From Mycogone perniciosa (Eukaryota; Ascomycota; Sordariomycetes; Hypocreales; Hypocreaceae), in assembly GCA_025331125.1 (NCBI GenBank), contig JAOALB010000100.1:62001-126000 (forward strand): 64,000 nucleotides of DNA. Direction: 5' to 3'. The first letter of the stretch is position 1, and each line of letters starts with the position of its first letter. The position numbers and the translations under genes were made by a program. The notes beneath the pieces are model-generated. The model did no database searches. It was not told the origin of the DNA and saw only the letters and a list, made by a program, of their open reading frames with translations. Below are positions 11,627-22,127 of the stretch, piece after piece.

Positions 11627-12052
11627 TCAGCTGAGCATTCTCTCAACTATCTTCACCTTGCCCTGCGCTCGTTTGACCCGGTCATCGAAGTCCTGCACAG
11701 CATCATCCGTGTTCTCCGTTGAAAGTGTGTCCGGCTCAACCAAAGCGTACAACAGCTTGACGTTCTTTTCCAGCCTCACGTTGCTTGGGAGTGGCGGCAG
11801 TGTGTAGGACTCAAGAGGCTTGTCGATGGAGCTTTCATTGGACTGGTTCTTCTGCGGGAGCCGATTCACCCAGATGAGAGACCTGCCGGCCAGACGGCCA
11901 CTCTCAAGGAATTTTTCGAAACCCTTTTCCATGCCGAGTGAACGGCCTTCTATGCGGCCGGCCTGGGCGCCATCCTTGAGGCCTTGATTGTATCCTTCGG
12001 TGTAGAAGCGGTCTTCAAGGTTGAAGACGTCTTCGAGAGGATCCGAAGACAT
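11627..12052 (-). CDS. lto1: Lto1/ORAOV1-like protein with Yae1-type repeat
   Basis: A single-exon gene of 141 residues. The ATG at 12052 was preferred over frame extending upstream because the upstream codons are non-conserved UTR-like sequence. The N-terminal half has the deca-GX3 pattern (EGYNQGLKDGAQAGRIEGRS, then GFEKFLESGRLAGR) of the Yae1/Lto1 family. Lto1 with Yae1 forms an adaptor that brings the ABC protein Rli1/ABCE1 to the cytosolic iron-sulfur assembly machinery and so supports ribosome biogenesis. It lies head to head with the methionyl-tRNA synthetase gene 372 bp away, another translation gene. Confidence 0.82.
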   Translation of the reverse strand: MSSDPLEDVFNLEDRFYTEGYNQGLKDGAQAGRIEGRSLGMEKGFEKFLESGRLAGRSLIWVNRLPQKNQSNESSIDKPLESYTLPPLPSNVRLEKNVKLLYALVEPDTLSTENTDDAVQDFDDRVKRAQGKVKIVERMLS

Positions 12053-12424
12053 TTCTTTTTTCTTTATATATTTATGCCCTTGATTGGTTCTGTTTTCAGC
12101 TGCATAGCTGTGTTTGAGGCGATTCGTCGGCACTTGACATGTCTCCGAAATAGGCTACCTGATAGGCACTGGGGCTATCGATAGCGGCAGAAATTTGTTG
12201 CACCCCGCCATCAACCATTATGCAATCGCGGGGCAGAGCGTTGTTGTTACTCCGACTGCTAGTACTTCGTATTACTCACCCTCTCTCTGGTCAAAAGTCA
12301 GTCACCTAATCGCATGCTGTGAGATTCCGGGACAGGAGTTGAAAACTATCATCTCAAGATACCCTATTCGCTATTTTAAACCTTTATTTCTTCCTCATTA
12401 ACTGTCCCGGGAAATCATCACGCA
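12053..12424. promoter_or_regulatory. Bidirectional promoter region between lto1 and the methionyl-tRNA synthetase gene
   Basis: 372 bp between the two divergent start codons. It must hold both promoters. No specific site is claimed. Confidence 0.5.
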
Positions 12425-14341
12425 ATGGCGGTCGAACACCCCATCCTCCCCGTCGAGGGCAAGCGGAACATCCTCATCACGAGCGCCCTGCCCTATGTGA
12501 ACAACGTCCCTCATCTGGGAAACGTTGTTGGCAGTGTTCTCAGCGCCGATGTGTACTCTCGCTTCAGCAAACTCCGCGACCGACCGACCCTGTTCATCTG
12601 CGGAACGGATGAGTATGGCACAGCTACCGAGACCAAGGCCCTCGAGACGGGCCAAACCCCCAAGGAGCTCTGCGACGAGTTCCACGTCAAGCACAAGGAG
12701 GTGTATGACTGGTTCGACATTGGATTCGACTACTTCGGACGGACTTCGACCGAGAAGCAGACCGAGATTGTGCAGGATATCTTCCTGAAGCTGCACGAGA
12801 ACGGCTTCCTTGAGGAGCGCACGACCAAGCAGCCCTACTGCGAGAAGCACGACTCGTTTCTGGCAGATCGATTTGTCGAGGGAACTTGCCCCAAGTGCTC
12901 CTATGACGACGCCCGAGGTGACCAGTGCGACAAGTGCGGCTCCCTGTTGGACCCGTTTGAGCTCATCAACCCGCGATGCAAAGTCGATGGCTCCACGCCT
13001 ATCCCTCGGGACACAACACATGTCTTCTTGCGCCTAGATAAGCTGCAATCAGACATTGATAAATGGTTCCAGGAGGCGCACAAGAAATTCGAGTGGCCCC
13101 AGAACGCAATTTCCATTACGCAGTCATGGTTAACCAAGGGTCTTGAGCCTCGCAGTATCACGAGAGATCTCAAGTGGGGCGTACCGGTTCCCCTGCCTGG
13201 CTATGAGAAGAAGGTCATCTATGTCTGGTTTGATGCCTGTATTGGATATCCTTCCATCACGGCCAACTACACCGATAAATGGGAGCAGTGGTGGAAGAAC
13301 CCCGAGGAAGTCTCGCTCTACCAGTTCATGGGCAAAGACAACTGCCCTTTCCATACTATTATTTTCCCTGGATCTGAGATTGGAACGGGATACAACTGGA
13401 CCAAGCTCAACCACTTGTCTACCACGGAGTACTTGAACTACGAGAACGGCAAGTTTTCCAAGTCGAGGGGAGTGGGTGTCTTCGGCAACCAGGTTAAGGA
13501 CATTGGCCTCCCCCCGTCTGTTTGGAGGTACTACCTGCTCTCAAACCGACCGGAGACGAGCGACACTCAGTTTGAGTGGCAGGCCTTCCAATTGGCCAAC
13601 AACAGTGAGCTCCTGGCCAACTTTGGAAATTTTGTCAACCGAATCGTCAAGTTTGTCAATGCCAAACTTGACGGCACCGTCCCTGAATTCTCGACATCCT
13701 ACACAGATGACAGCTTTGACTTCCCGGGCTGGATTGCTGGTGTGGATAAGCTCCTGAAGGAGTATGTGGAGCTTTTGGAGAAGGTCCACATCCGAGCCGG
13801 TGTCAAGAAGCTCATGGAAATCAGCAGTCAAGGCAACGAGCTGCTTCAGTACCGATTGGATAACACCAACTTGGTGGAGAAGCCGGAGCGAACCAACACC
13901 GTCATTGGCCTCGCGCTGAACTTGTGCCACCTGCTGGCTTCTCTCGCATCGCCATACATGCCAGCCACTGGCGAGTCCATTTGCCAGCAGCTCAACACGG
14001 AGCTGGCGCACATCTCCGACTCGTGGGAAGCCAACACCATCAAGCCTGGCCACAAGATTGGCAAGGCCGCCTATCTCTTCACTCGGATAGACGACAAGAA
14101 GGTGACCGAGTGGAAGGAGAAGTTTGGAGGCTCGGAGGAGTCGCGCGCCGCAGAGGAGGCTGCTAAGAGGAAGAAGCAGGAGGACAAGGAGAAGAAGAAG
14201 GCCAAGAAGGCAGCTAAAGCTGCTGAGGCTGAGGCTGCCAAGGCCCAGGGCGAGGGTTCGGCGGCTGGTGCTGCAACAGTGCCTTCTCCCGAGGTTACGA
14301 AAGATTTGCCAATTCGCGAAAAGAAAACTGAACTGAACTGA
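12425..14341 (+). CDS. mes1: Methionyl-tRNA synthetase, cytoplasmic
   Basis: An intronless frame of 638 residues, starting at the ATG at 12425. It is a class I aminoacyl-tRNA synthetase: the HIGH signature appears as PHLGN (residues 29-33) and KMSKS as KFSKS (343-347). A zinc-knuckle insertion lies at about 139-170 (CEKH, CPKC, CDKC), and the anticodon-binding helical domain follows. Residues 565-605 form a Lys/Ala/Glu-rich charged helix, probably for tRNA or partner binding. Budding-yeast Mes1 has an N-terminal GST-like arm that binds Arc1; here the catalytic domain begins almost at residue 1, so that arm is absent. No mitochondrial targeting sequence is visible. Confidence 0.96.
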   Translation: MAVEHPILPVEGKRNILITSALPYVNNVPHLGNVVGSVLSADVYSRFSKLRDRPTLFICGTDEYGTATETKALETGQTPKELCDEFHVKHKEVYDWFDIGFDYFGRTSTEKQTEIVQDIFLKLHENGFLEERTTKQPYCEKHDSFLADRFVEGTCPKCSYDDARGDQCDKCGSLLDPFELINPRCKVDGSTPIPRDTTHVFLRLDKLQSDIDKWFQEAHKKFEWPQNAISITQSWLTKGLEPRSITRDLKWGVPVPLPGYEKKVIYVWFDACIGYPSITANYTDKWEQWWKNPEEVSLYQFMGKDNCPFHTIIFPGSEIGTGYNWTKLNHLSTTEYLNYENGKFSKSRGVGVFGNQVKDIGLPPSVWRYYLLSNRPETSDTQFEWQAFQLANNSELLANFGNFVNRIVKFVNAKLDGTVPEFSTSYTDDSFDFPGWIAGVDKLLKEYVELLEKVHIRAGVKKLMEISSQGNELLQYRLDNTNLVEKPERTNTVIGLALNLCHLLASLASPYMPATGESICQQLNTELAHISDSWEANTIKPGHKIGKAAYLFTRIDDKKVTEWKEKFGGSEESRAAEEAAKRKKQEDKEKKKAKKAAKAAEAEAAKAQGEGSAAGAATVPSPEVTKDLPIREKKTELN

Positions 14342-14867
14342 AAGAACGATGGGTTGAAAGATTAAAGGCGCGAGGGATGATTGTGACGGGCATGGTCAAT
14401 GGCTGGTGTATGGGCGTCGTCGAGAGAGGGATTGTCTAAGCAGATGGGATCGTTTGGGAATGAATTGCAGATCAACGCATGTAGTAGATCGCTTGTAGAA
14501 GTTGAATTCGACTTGGACATGGGTTATAAATTGTGATATGAGTCCGGAATATGAAACTGCACGTTCTTTTACTTGTTTCTATCGTGATGCCATAGGGTCG
14601 GACGTCACTCCGATGTTCTTCTCCGCGCATCGGCTCCGGAGAGGACGAACACGGACCCACAGCGGGCAGCAGGTTTGGTGGGGTCAGATTTTGGATTGAC
14701 CACCACCACTATTCACTATTGCAGCATTGCCTCTCTCTGCCTCTCTCCAGACAACAAACAGCTGCCCTCTCCTCCAATCTGCGCATAGCCATCGCCAGAT
14801 TCGCCCACAGCCATCCTCTCTCAAACCCCTAACCCGCTAATCCTCGAGGAAAAAACAAACAGCAACC
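14342..14867. other. Intergenic
   Basis: 3' UTR of the synthetase gene and CT-rich leader of ard1 (14720-14867). No other feature seen. Confidence 0.5.
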
Positions 14868-15700
14868 ATGGACATCCGCCTCCTCACCAGCGCAGACCTC
14901 CCCCTCATCCAGCACGCCAACCTGGAGAACCTGCCCGAGAACTACTTCCTCAAGTACTACCTGTACCACGCGCTGTCCTGGCCGCAGCTCAGCTTCGTCG
15001 CCGTCGACGTGTCGCGCCCGCGCAGAGGCGCTTACGACTACCCCAAGATCGTGGGCTATGTGCTGGCCAAGATGGAGGAGGAGCCGGCGGATGGGGTGCC
15101 GCATGGCCATATCACGAGTCTGAGTGTGATGAAGACGCACAGGAGGTTGGGAATTGCGGAGAAGCTGATGAGGCAGAGCCGTACGTCTTTCATTTCCTCC
15201 CTTCATGTTACGTGCGGAGCAAGTGAGAGAGAGAAAGAGAGGGTGGCTAACGGTTTGCAGAGCTCGCCATGGTTGAGACGTTCCAGGCCAAGTACGTCTC
15301 CCTCCATGTGCGCGTCTCCAACGTCGCGGCCCGGCACCTGTACGAAGATACCCTGGGCTTTAAGAACGAAAAGACAGAGGCCAAGTACTACGCCGACGGG
15401 GAGGACGCGTTCAGCATGCGCCTGGACCTCAACGAGGTGCGCGAGCTAGCCAAGAAATGGGCCGACGAGGAAGACACGGACGAGGATGAGGAGGAGGCGG
15501 CCAAGGCGAAGAAGAGCAGCAGCAGCAGCAGCAAAAAGGTTACCAATGGGACGAAGAGCGATGGTGTGGATGAGGGTGAGACGGTGGGTGATGTTGGACG
15601 GGATCCTGGTGCGGATGGCAAGGAGAAGAAGATTAAGATTGCGGTAGGGAGAGGGTTGGGCGTAGGGGATTTGGTGGAGAAGGATGAGAGTAAGCATTGA
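14868..15700 (+). CDS. ard1: NatA catalytic subunit, N-alpha-acetyltransferase 10 (Ard1)
   Basis: Exons 14868-15180 and 15261-15700 give 250 residues. The GNAT fold starts MDIRLLTSADLPLIQHANLENLPENY in pieces typical of Ard1/Naa10. The acetyl-CoA-binding R-x-x-G-x-A motif is RRLGIA (92-97), and SLHVRVSNVAARHLYEDTLGF carries the second conserved block. Naa10 with Naa15 acetylates the N-terminus of nascent chains at the ribosome after Met removal. The C-terminal 85 residues are acidic then Ser/Lys-rich (six AGC codons in a row) and probably disordered. Confidence 0.94.
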
Positions 15701-16024
15701 TGAATACTTGAGGAAATGAAGGAAGATATATTCTGAGGGATGGGTTGATGATGCGATGAGATGTGGGATGGCATTGCGGAAAAGGGGTCAGGGGAATCTC
15801 AAACTAGATGCATTCTCTGCGGGACTAGGAATAGACAAAAGCGTCACCATTGAGGTCATGGAATCATCTTGTTACAGAGGTGGCTGGCTATATCGCGTGT
15901 CCAAATATCAACGTACATTCATTCCGTTCATACACCCAGTCGTTTACTCATCATACCCAAAATTGTTACCCAAGCCCATCCAAGCGTCATAATACATGTC
16001 ATCTGAGTGAATCAATGACAAATT
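15701..16024. other. Intergenic between convergent genes
   Basis: 3' UTRs of ard1 and of the minus-strand gene ending near 16025-16178. Nothing else seen. Confidence 0.5.
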
Positions 16025-16177
16025 CTAGTTCCCGCCAGCCTCTCTCATCAGGTCCTTCGCATACGCCTCATCCGCCTCTATGCGCAACTTGTCCAAATTC
16101 TGCAACAACTTCCCAATCGCGAGTTCCAACCCATCTCTCTGCGGACAAGGTCCCAGCTTCTCCGCCGCAGCCGTCTA
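16025..16177 (-). other. Coding-like extension after tandem in-frame stops
   Basis: The neighbouring gene ends in TAG (16178-16180), and a second TAG follows at once (16175-16177). The same frame then stays open for 49 codons (16174-16028) to a TAG at 16025-16027. The extension reads like a real helix (GLELAIGKLLQNLDKLRIEA, then DEAYAKDLMREAGGN). No intron that keeps this frame would remove the stops. It could be a C-terminus lost by recent nonsense mutation, or a readthrough extension. Confidence 0.5.
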
Positions 16178-18265
16178 CTACTCGATCGCCGCCTGGATAT
16201 TTTCCATGGCGCGATACTTGGCTGCTGCAACGGGGCCTGGCGGTGGTATTTCATCGTCTCGCACTTCAGAAACAACGGCCTCTTTCTTCTCGTCGGGCCA
16301 AGACCCTGGCAAGGATCGACTGTTGGACGGGCCACCTCCCCTGCTTCCAAAGGGTCCTCCCGGACCGAACGGCCCTCCTGCGCCAAAGGGGCCATTGGAG
16401 CCGAATGGACCATGTTCACCGAAGGGACCATGGGGACCAAACGGGCCATGGTCGCCCCCATGGTTTCCTCCGCAGAATGGTGGATGTCGTCCGCCAAATG
16501 CTCCTGAAGAAGAGCCGAAGAAGCCGCCTCCCCGAGATGAGCCGCTACAGCATCTTCCCCCACGACTACGACCGAAGGGAAAACCGCCACTATAAGGCAT
16601 AGGGGGCACTGGGGGTGTAGAAGAATAAGGTGACTGAGGAAGTTGCGGGGGATTTGGAGGCATCTGAGGATTGGACTGCCCAGCAGTCATCGGTGGCAAC
16701 GGTGGTATCCATGGAGGCGGAGGCGGCCCTGGCGGAAGAGGGCGATGATAGCTATTTCTCCTAGCCTCTTTGTGCGCCCTCTTCATTACTCTCTTGGTCT
16801 GTCTGCGCTCTTTCTTCTCCGCTCTCCTTTTCTCACGTCTCGCTTTTCTCCCTTCTCGACGTGTTTTCCTCTGTTGTTTTTTAATCTGCTTCCACTCCGC
16901 TGTCATGGACTTGATTTGTGCCTTGAGAGCCTTCTTATCTGCGTTGAGTTGTGAATTGCGACTCTTGGCGGCACTCTTGAGTTCTGATCTGAGCCGCTTG
17001 ACGTCTTCCTTCTTGCGCAGTTGTTCTGGGTGCGAGGTCCAATCCTTAAGGCGAGAGACGTACAGGGGCATAGCGTGCTGGGGAATATCGTCGTAATCAG
17101 GCAGCGAGCCGATTGAAGATTCTGAGCCTGACGATGAAGTTGAGGAGTCTGACGAGACAGAGTGCGACCTTTCGCGCCTGTCTTTGCCTTGACCACCTTC
17201 GAAGTGGTGAATACGTCGGCCTCGAATCTCCCTCTCCTGACCATGGCCGAATCCCTGACCATAGGGCGATGAAGGGGCAGACATTGGTTGACCAACACTT
17301 GGCCCAGCACCTCCCACACCGGATTGCTGGCCGGGTGTACTCGTATCTCCCTGGAGATGAATCCCATGTTGATCCATGACTAGATTCCCAATGCGCAGGC
17401 CATTTTGATCTGCCACAAAGTTGTTCCCATAGCGAATACTGTTCTCGTCAATGTGGAAATCGCCCCATCCACGCCAGCCAGGGCCAGGGAGTCGTCCTTG
17501 ACCAGAGCGATTAGTTTCGCCTTGCGCAGGAGCCGCAGGTTCTCTCTGATCAAAGCTGGTACTCCAAGCACCCGGTATCTGCTGTTGCTGATATCTCGGG
17601 GGTTCGAGATGGACGTTGATGCCCCGCGGACCGAAGAACCCATCGTTCCACTGCTGAATGGTGGCTTCAATATCCCTTCTTCGCTGCGCAGGATTTGGGC
17701 TGCCACCGGGTGCCGAGTCCCGAATCTGACCCATCTGGGCCTCTACTTGGGACACGCCGCTGCTCATGCTCGATGAGTCTGACCTGCCCTCGGCTTGGAG
17801 CTTCCTGGCAAGGATGGCCTCGTTGCCCCTGGTCGTGTGGTCCGGGAGGAGGTAGTTGACGAACGTCGCCCAGTCTTGAGGTGTAACGTCGCGGGCTTCC
17901 CAATCACTCTGGTACGGCAAGTCATCAGGCAGTGAGGAGTTGTTCACACGAACATTATGTGCTATTGTTGCGCGGGTTGCGGAGTTCTGCTGCAGCACAG
18001 GCGGCGGCCTGGACTCAAAGTACAAAGCAGCGCCAGGTTGGTGAGGACTAGGGGAGATGTGCGGCGAGAGAGGAGGCGTGTAGATGACATCGCCTGTGGA
18101 CGAGGCGCCGTCGTCGGCAAGGGTTTGCGAGGACGTCATTGTATGGGGCGAGCGAGAGCCTCCAGCGCCTGAGTTGGAGTAGATGTCTGTCTCTGTGTAT
18201 GGCGGAGGAGGAGCATCGTCCTCCGGGACGTCGAGATGTCCATTATTATTGCTTCTGGAGTTCAT
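16178..18265 (-). CDS. Conserved fungal low-complexity protein, function unknown
   Basis: A single-exon frame of 695 residues from the ATG at 18265. Order of parts: Ser/Pro-rich N-terminus (1-100); a conserved-looking block WEARDVTPQDWATFVNYLLP near residue 125; a segment with GDFHIDENSIRYGNNFVADQ (about 275), which resembles short beta repeats; a Ser-rich patch; a strongly basic coiled-coil region rich in Lys/Arg/Glu (about 440-520); a Pro-rich stretch; and a Gly/Pro/Phe repeat region (GPFG-type units, about 590-660). I do not recognise a named domain. The basic coil and GPFG repeats suggest interaction or phase-separating behaviour, but this is inference. See the extension entry for the stop-codon oddity. 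Confidence 0.8.
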   Translation of the reverse strand: MNSRSNNNGHLDVPEDDAPPPPYTETDIYSNSGAGGSRSPHTMTSSQTLADDGASSTGDVIYTPPLSPHISPSPHQPGAALYFESRPPPVLQQNSATRATIAHNVRVNNSSLPDDLPYQSDWEARDVTPQDWATFVNYLLPDHTTRGNEAILARKLQAEGRSDSSSMSSGVSQVEAQMGQIRDSAPGGSPNPAQRRRDIEATIQQWNDGFFGPRGINVHLEPPRYQQQQIPGAWSTSFDQREPAAPAQGETNRSGQGRLPGPGWRGWGDFHIDENSIRYGNNFVADQNGLRIGNLVMDQHGIHLQGDTSTPGQQSGVGGAGPSVGQPMSAPSSPYGQGFGHGQEREIRGRRIHHFEGGQGKDRRERSHSVSSDSSTSSSGSESSIGSLPDYDDIPQHAMPLYVSRLKDWTSHPEQLRKKEDVKRLRSELKSAAKSRNSQLNADKKALKAQIKSMTAEWKQIKKQQRKTRREGRKARREKRRAEKKERRQTKRVMKRAHKEARRNSYHRPLPPGPPPPPWIPPLPPMTAGQSNPQMPPNPPQLPQSPYSSTPPVPPMPYSGGFPFGRSRGGRCCSGSSRGGGFFGSSSGAFGGRHPPFCGGNHGGDHGPFGPHGPFGEHGPFGSNGPFGAGGPFGPGGPFGSRGGGPSNSRSLPGSWPDEKKEAVVSEVRDDEIPPPGPVAAAKYRAMENIQAAIE

Positions 18266-19323
18266 ATTGATGACGACGACAGCTGATGTCGTTTCTGGTG
18301 TTGATGCTGAAGTTCGTTCACCAGGGCTCCGTCGTTCTGAGCCAATTTTGGTTGATATGGGTCCTTAAGGAAAAGAGGCCACGATTACCAACAGCCAGAC
18401 GTCGGGTCGGGTACGTTACCCAAAATGAGGCGTCTGTGAATGAATGAAAGATAACGCGGTCGTCAGGCGATGACGAAGAGGGAGACCAAACAAGATTTGT
18501 TGTCCTCGTTGCTTCATCCGTCACTCTAGCCCAAAAAGTACGCCTATCACAGGCTGATCTGCCACGAGGGGGGTTAGGGTTAGTGATCTATGTGAATGCG
18601 CCTAGGCATATTGATTGTTAGGCATCCATCTGCCTGTCTACTTACCCGTTGGCTCTGCTGTCTTGAGCCAACATGAGGCTTACTCGTACAAGTCACAAGC
18701 GAGTACGAAGTACGAGGGGCCGCGCTGCCGGTTACGTCGTCCAATGACTCCGAGGACATGCCAACCGCTAAACCTTGTCCAGATATAGGGCGATACAGCC
18801 GACTCCGAGGTCCGTCTGCCGCCACTACGGCCAAGAATCCACTAAAAGACCGCTGACGCGGCACTGTTGAGGAGTGACGTTGAACTTGTTGACCCGCCTA
18901 ATAAATAGCAGTGGGTTGGTTCTGTGGTGGAATTATATCACACCTCAAGTTCTGCTGTCGCGGCGCATGACGACAGACAGACGGACCTTCAGACAGACCT
19001 TCAGACAGACCTTCAGACAGACCTTCAGACAGACCTTCAGACAGACCTTCTGCAGCCGGTCGATAGTCCTACCAGAAACTCATTTTTTTATATTACCAGC
19101 AAGTCATACTAGGAACATTCTGTCTTCTTTTTCCCATCATCATGATTGCCTATTTTTATTTATTATCATCATCATCGGTCGGCCTCGTTCCACAGGTGAA
19201 AATCCGCATCCTCCTGTTTGTAATGGTCTGTGATTAGGCTCGACAAATGGTCGCGTGAATGTGTGCCCCTGGCTGTTGTTAGCTTTGCTCTGGCCCTGGA
19301 TTTTATCAACATTCGGGTCCGAC
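18266..19323. other. Intergenic with small tandem repeat
   Basis: About 1 kb between the start of the low-complexity gene and the 3' end of the eIF2B gene. Holds a telomere-like GGTTAGGGTTAG at 18572-18583 and a 12-bp tandem repeat (listed separately). No gene supported. Confidence 0.5.
18979..19050. repeat. 12-bp tandem repeat, six copies
   Basis: Unit AGACAGACCTTC repeated six times head to tail. The first copy has one mismatch (ACGG for ACAG). It is a multiple of three and so leaves a frame open on the plus strand, but nothing supports coding. Confidence 0.9.
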
Positions 19324-20642
19324 TTACAGGTTCGTGATGTAGGTGTCAATCAGCTCGGGTGGGATCAGCTCGGTAAGAGCCGTCCGGATCTCAACACCGC
19401 TTACCATGGGACCGTCCGCAAAGCTCACAAAGGTCGATGAGTTGCCCCATTCGATCAACGAGCTCTCGTCGAATGGGTTTTCTGGGCTCAGCTTGTACAC
19501 GCCGCTGAGCACTACCACGGCGCTGCCTTGCTCCTTTGCAGCCCGCGCAATGGCTGCGGCGCCCGAGTCCGCAACAACTCCTCCAGTGGCGACGACGGCT
19601 TTCGCGCCGATGATAACCTTGTTCACCCGCGACATGTAGGCCATCAGCCCACTGTTCATGACATTCACCACCATGATGCCGGCTGCTGAGAGCTTTTTCC
19701 TAAATGCCGCGTGCTGGCTCCCTGTCACCTGTTTCTTAGGCGGCTCCGTCGCAATTAGAACCGTAAACTTGCGTTTCTGCGCGGCGCGCAGGATAAATCG
19801 CTGCACGGTTGTTGATGGTTGATGAACGAGCACCTGGTCACCGGGGTGAATCTGCACCTCTGCCAAGGCCGCAATCTGGTCATCCACCTGGCTGATCTCG
19901 TCCTTGATCTCCTCAATTCCATCAATGACTTCTGAACGCAGCGCGTGGACTTGGCTAGAGTTCCCCCGCCATGTGGGTGTCGATGCCCCGGAGTTACGGA
20001 AGGGCGAAACGTCTCCGTCCGTTGGGGGAGATGCTGACAAGAGGTGGAACAAAGATTTCGGTACGTTGACGGAGCTGTAGGAGGAAACATGGCTAGGTCG
20101 CGACGGCGGCGACGCATTATTAGCGATGAAGTCGCCAACCGGGTCTCTTTTTGATACTGATGTTGGCCAAGCGGTTCTCGGAACTACATCGGTCGGCGTG
20201 GGTGCCTCGCTAAGCTCACTTGTGCCTTCGTTTCGGTCCTCAGAGGCTTCATCCCGGATGAGGCCGAGGACTCGTCGCACAATGTTGGCAACAACAAGCT
20301 CATTGGGCTGGGCTTCTACCAGTCTGCGACCGACGCGGGAGACATTGCTGATAAGACTCTCGACGTCGTGCCATTTGGATCTGGCGACTACTTGGAGGAG
20401 GATGTGGGCGGTTGCGACGGCACATGGCTCGGATCCCTTGATTTGTCTTCGCTTCAGGAGGCTGCGTGCAAGGTGAGTCTACATGCCGCCCACCATATAC
20501 GCCATATGCCCCGCATTGCGGGCAGTGGGTGGTGAATCACGTACGATATCAGGCTCTCGGTGGATGCATCCAATGGCTGGCCCTTGATGGATTTGAGGAA
20601 TTTTTCTAGATCAGGCGCGTAGCCTGCGGAAACGGAGGGCAT
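19324..20642 (-). CDS. gcd7: Translation initiation factor eIF2B subunit beta
   Basis: Exons 20642-20545 and 20461-19324 (intron 83 nt, donor GTACGT) encode 411 residues. The N-terminal helical part reads SLISYV..LLKRRQIKGSEP across the junction, and the C-terminal Rossmann-like regulatory domain includes HPGDQVLVHQPS, VIIGAKAVVATGGVVADSG and FDESSLIEWG. eIF2B-beta (Gcd7) is a regulatory subunit of the guanine-nucleotide exchange factor for eIF2 and senses eIF2-alpha phosphorylation. A Ser/Pro-rich insert of about 80 residues lies between the two parts. The start ATG is at 20642. Confidence 0.93.
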
Positions 20643-22127
20643 CGTAGGCAATGCGCGCGCTGTGTCTGTGTCGCGGGGTGGTGATGTGGTGCAGCGGCCG
20701 ATACTCGGCTGAAGTCAAAAGTCGAAATTTGTGCGGGAGAGTGACTCAACAGCGATCCGATCGAGAGATTGCCGATTCAAGATTCAGGAAAAGAGTCGAT
20801 GGGTTTGGTTACACTGCCGAGTGATGCTGAGATGGTGTTCTGTTTGCAAGACCTGCAATGGATGCCGTGAGCGGGGTTGTTTTGGAGACGCAAAAAGTTG
20901 TGTGCGGTTGCGAGTTGACTGAGATCGTGACTCAATATGCGAGGCTACCCATCTGCCGTTTACAGGCAAGAGGCTCCGAAAAGAATGATCCAATGTAACC
21001 CCTCAGCCGCAGGGAGGTTAGCTTGGAGAGTTCCGTGGTGTGGCGCGGGCCCCGATACATGCATGCGACAGCTATGCATGTACAGAGTATTGCTCCGTAC
21101 GAATCCATGATTGCTTCGTAATAATGGAGGAGCCAGAATACGGAGCATGGCTAGCTAGTCAAACACACATAGCAGAACCAACGGCTGAACAGTGCTAGCC
21201 ATGCACACCAAAGTTAAAAGAATGAAAGGGAAAAAAATTAATAAAACAAATGGTAAAACGAGGTTGGGCTTCAATCTGGACAACACAAACAAAGACAGAC
21301 TTAATATGTAGTACTATCGGACACATCCCCGCGTCGGGCAGATATGTAGATATTAGATAGATAGACGAGACGAGATTCGCTCGGCTTTCGGTTGAGATGC
21401 ATTGAGCATGCAGCAGCAATTTTGTTGGTGCTGACGCTGCGTCCATATTACGTAGGATTGGCCCTCATTCGGCACTGGAGGCCTGGGGCCTGGGGCTGCT
21501 GCTGCTGCTGCTCTTCAGTAGCCTTGCGTAGTGGCGCCCTGCAGCTGCAGTGCAGCCCCCCCAAACCCCCAAACGCCCCTAGCGTGAAAGGCCTATTTCG
21601 CCTCTCAGTGGCCGTACAGCGCTGAGACCCTAGCTTTGATGACGACCCAGCACGCTTCTGAGCTCTGGGGACTCAACGCATGGATTGTCCGGTCTGGTAG
21701 TAGTGACGGTCCGTCCCCCCCAAAACTGAACTGGTGGCACGTAGCGTCATTTCTCTCTGCCCTCAAACCTCTCCCATCCCATTCCTCCATGGCGATCGCG
21801 TCGCATTGACGAGCCCTCGCTGCCACGGCCCTCTGCGTTGTCGACAAAACCTCGCCAGCCCCCTTGGGAGCGAATTCCTCATGACCCTCGTTCCAGCCCG
21901 CGCCCAGCTGATGACCATTTTATCTCCCCTGAGCGCGTTGTAGATAGGCCGTCCATTGGTGTACTACTTACTTTACTGTCTACCGAGACCATCCCGAGTC
22001 CGAGAGCCAACATCGTCGCCCGAAGCTGCCATCGAACGAGCTGCCTTACGCTTTGCGCGGCATTCCAGAATCCCAGCATCACGTCCACTCACCGACAGCG
22101 TCTACAACACCCATCCCGCCGCCTCCC
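20643..22127. other. Intergenic, divergent promoter region
   Basis: About 1.5 kb between divergent gcd7 and nem1. Holds an A-rich stretch (21220-21260), a CTG run near 21497-21512 and C/T-rich leader for nem1 (21750-22127). No gene supported. Confidence 0.5.

Noticed and set aside
16078..16590. Plus- and minus-strand frames overlapping the Gly/Pro repeat of the low-complexity gene
   Set aside because: Shadows of the GPFG repeat.
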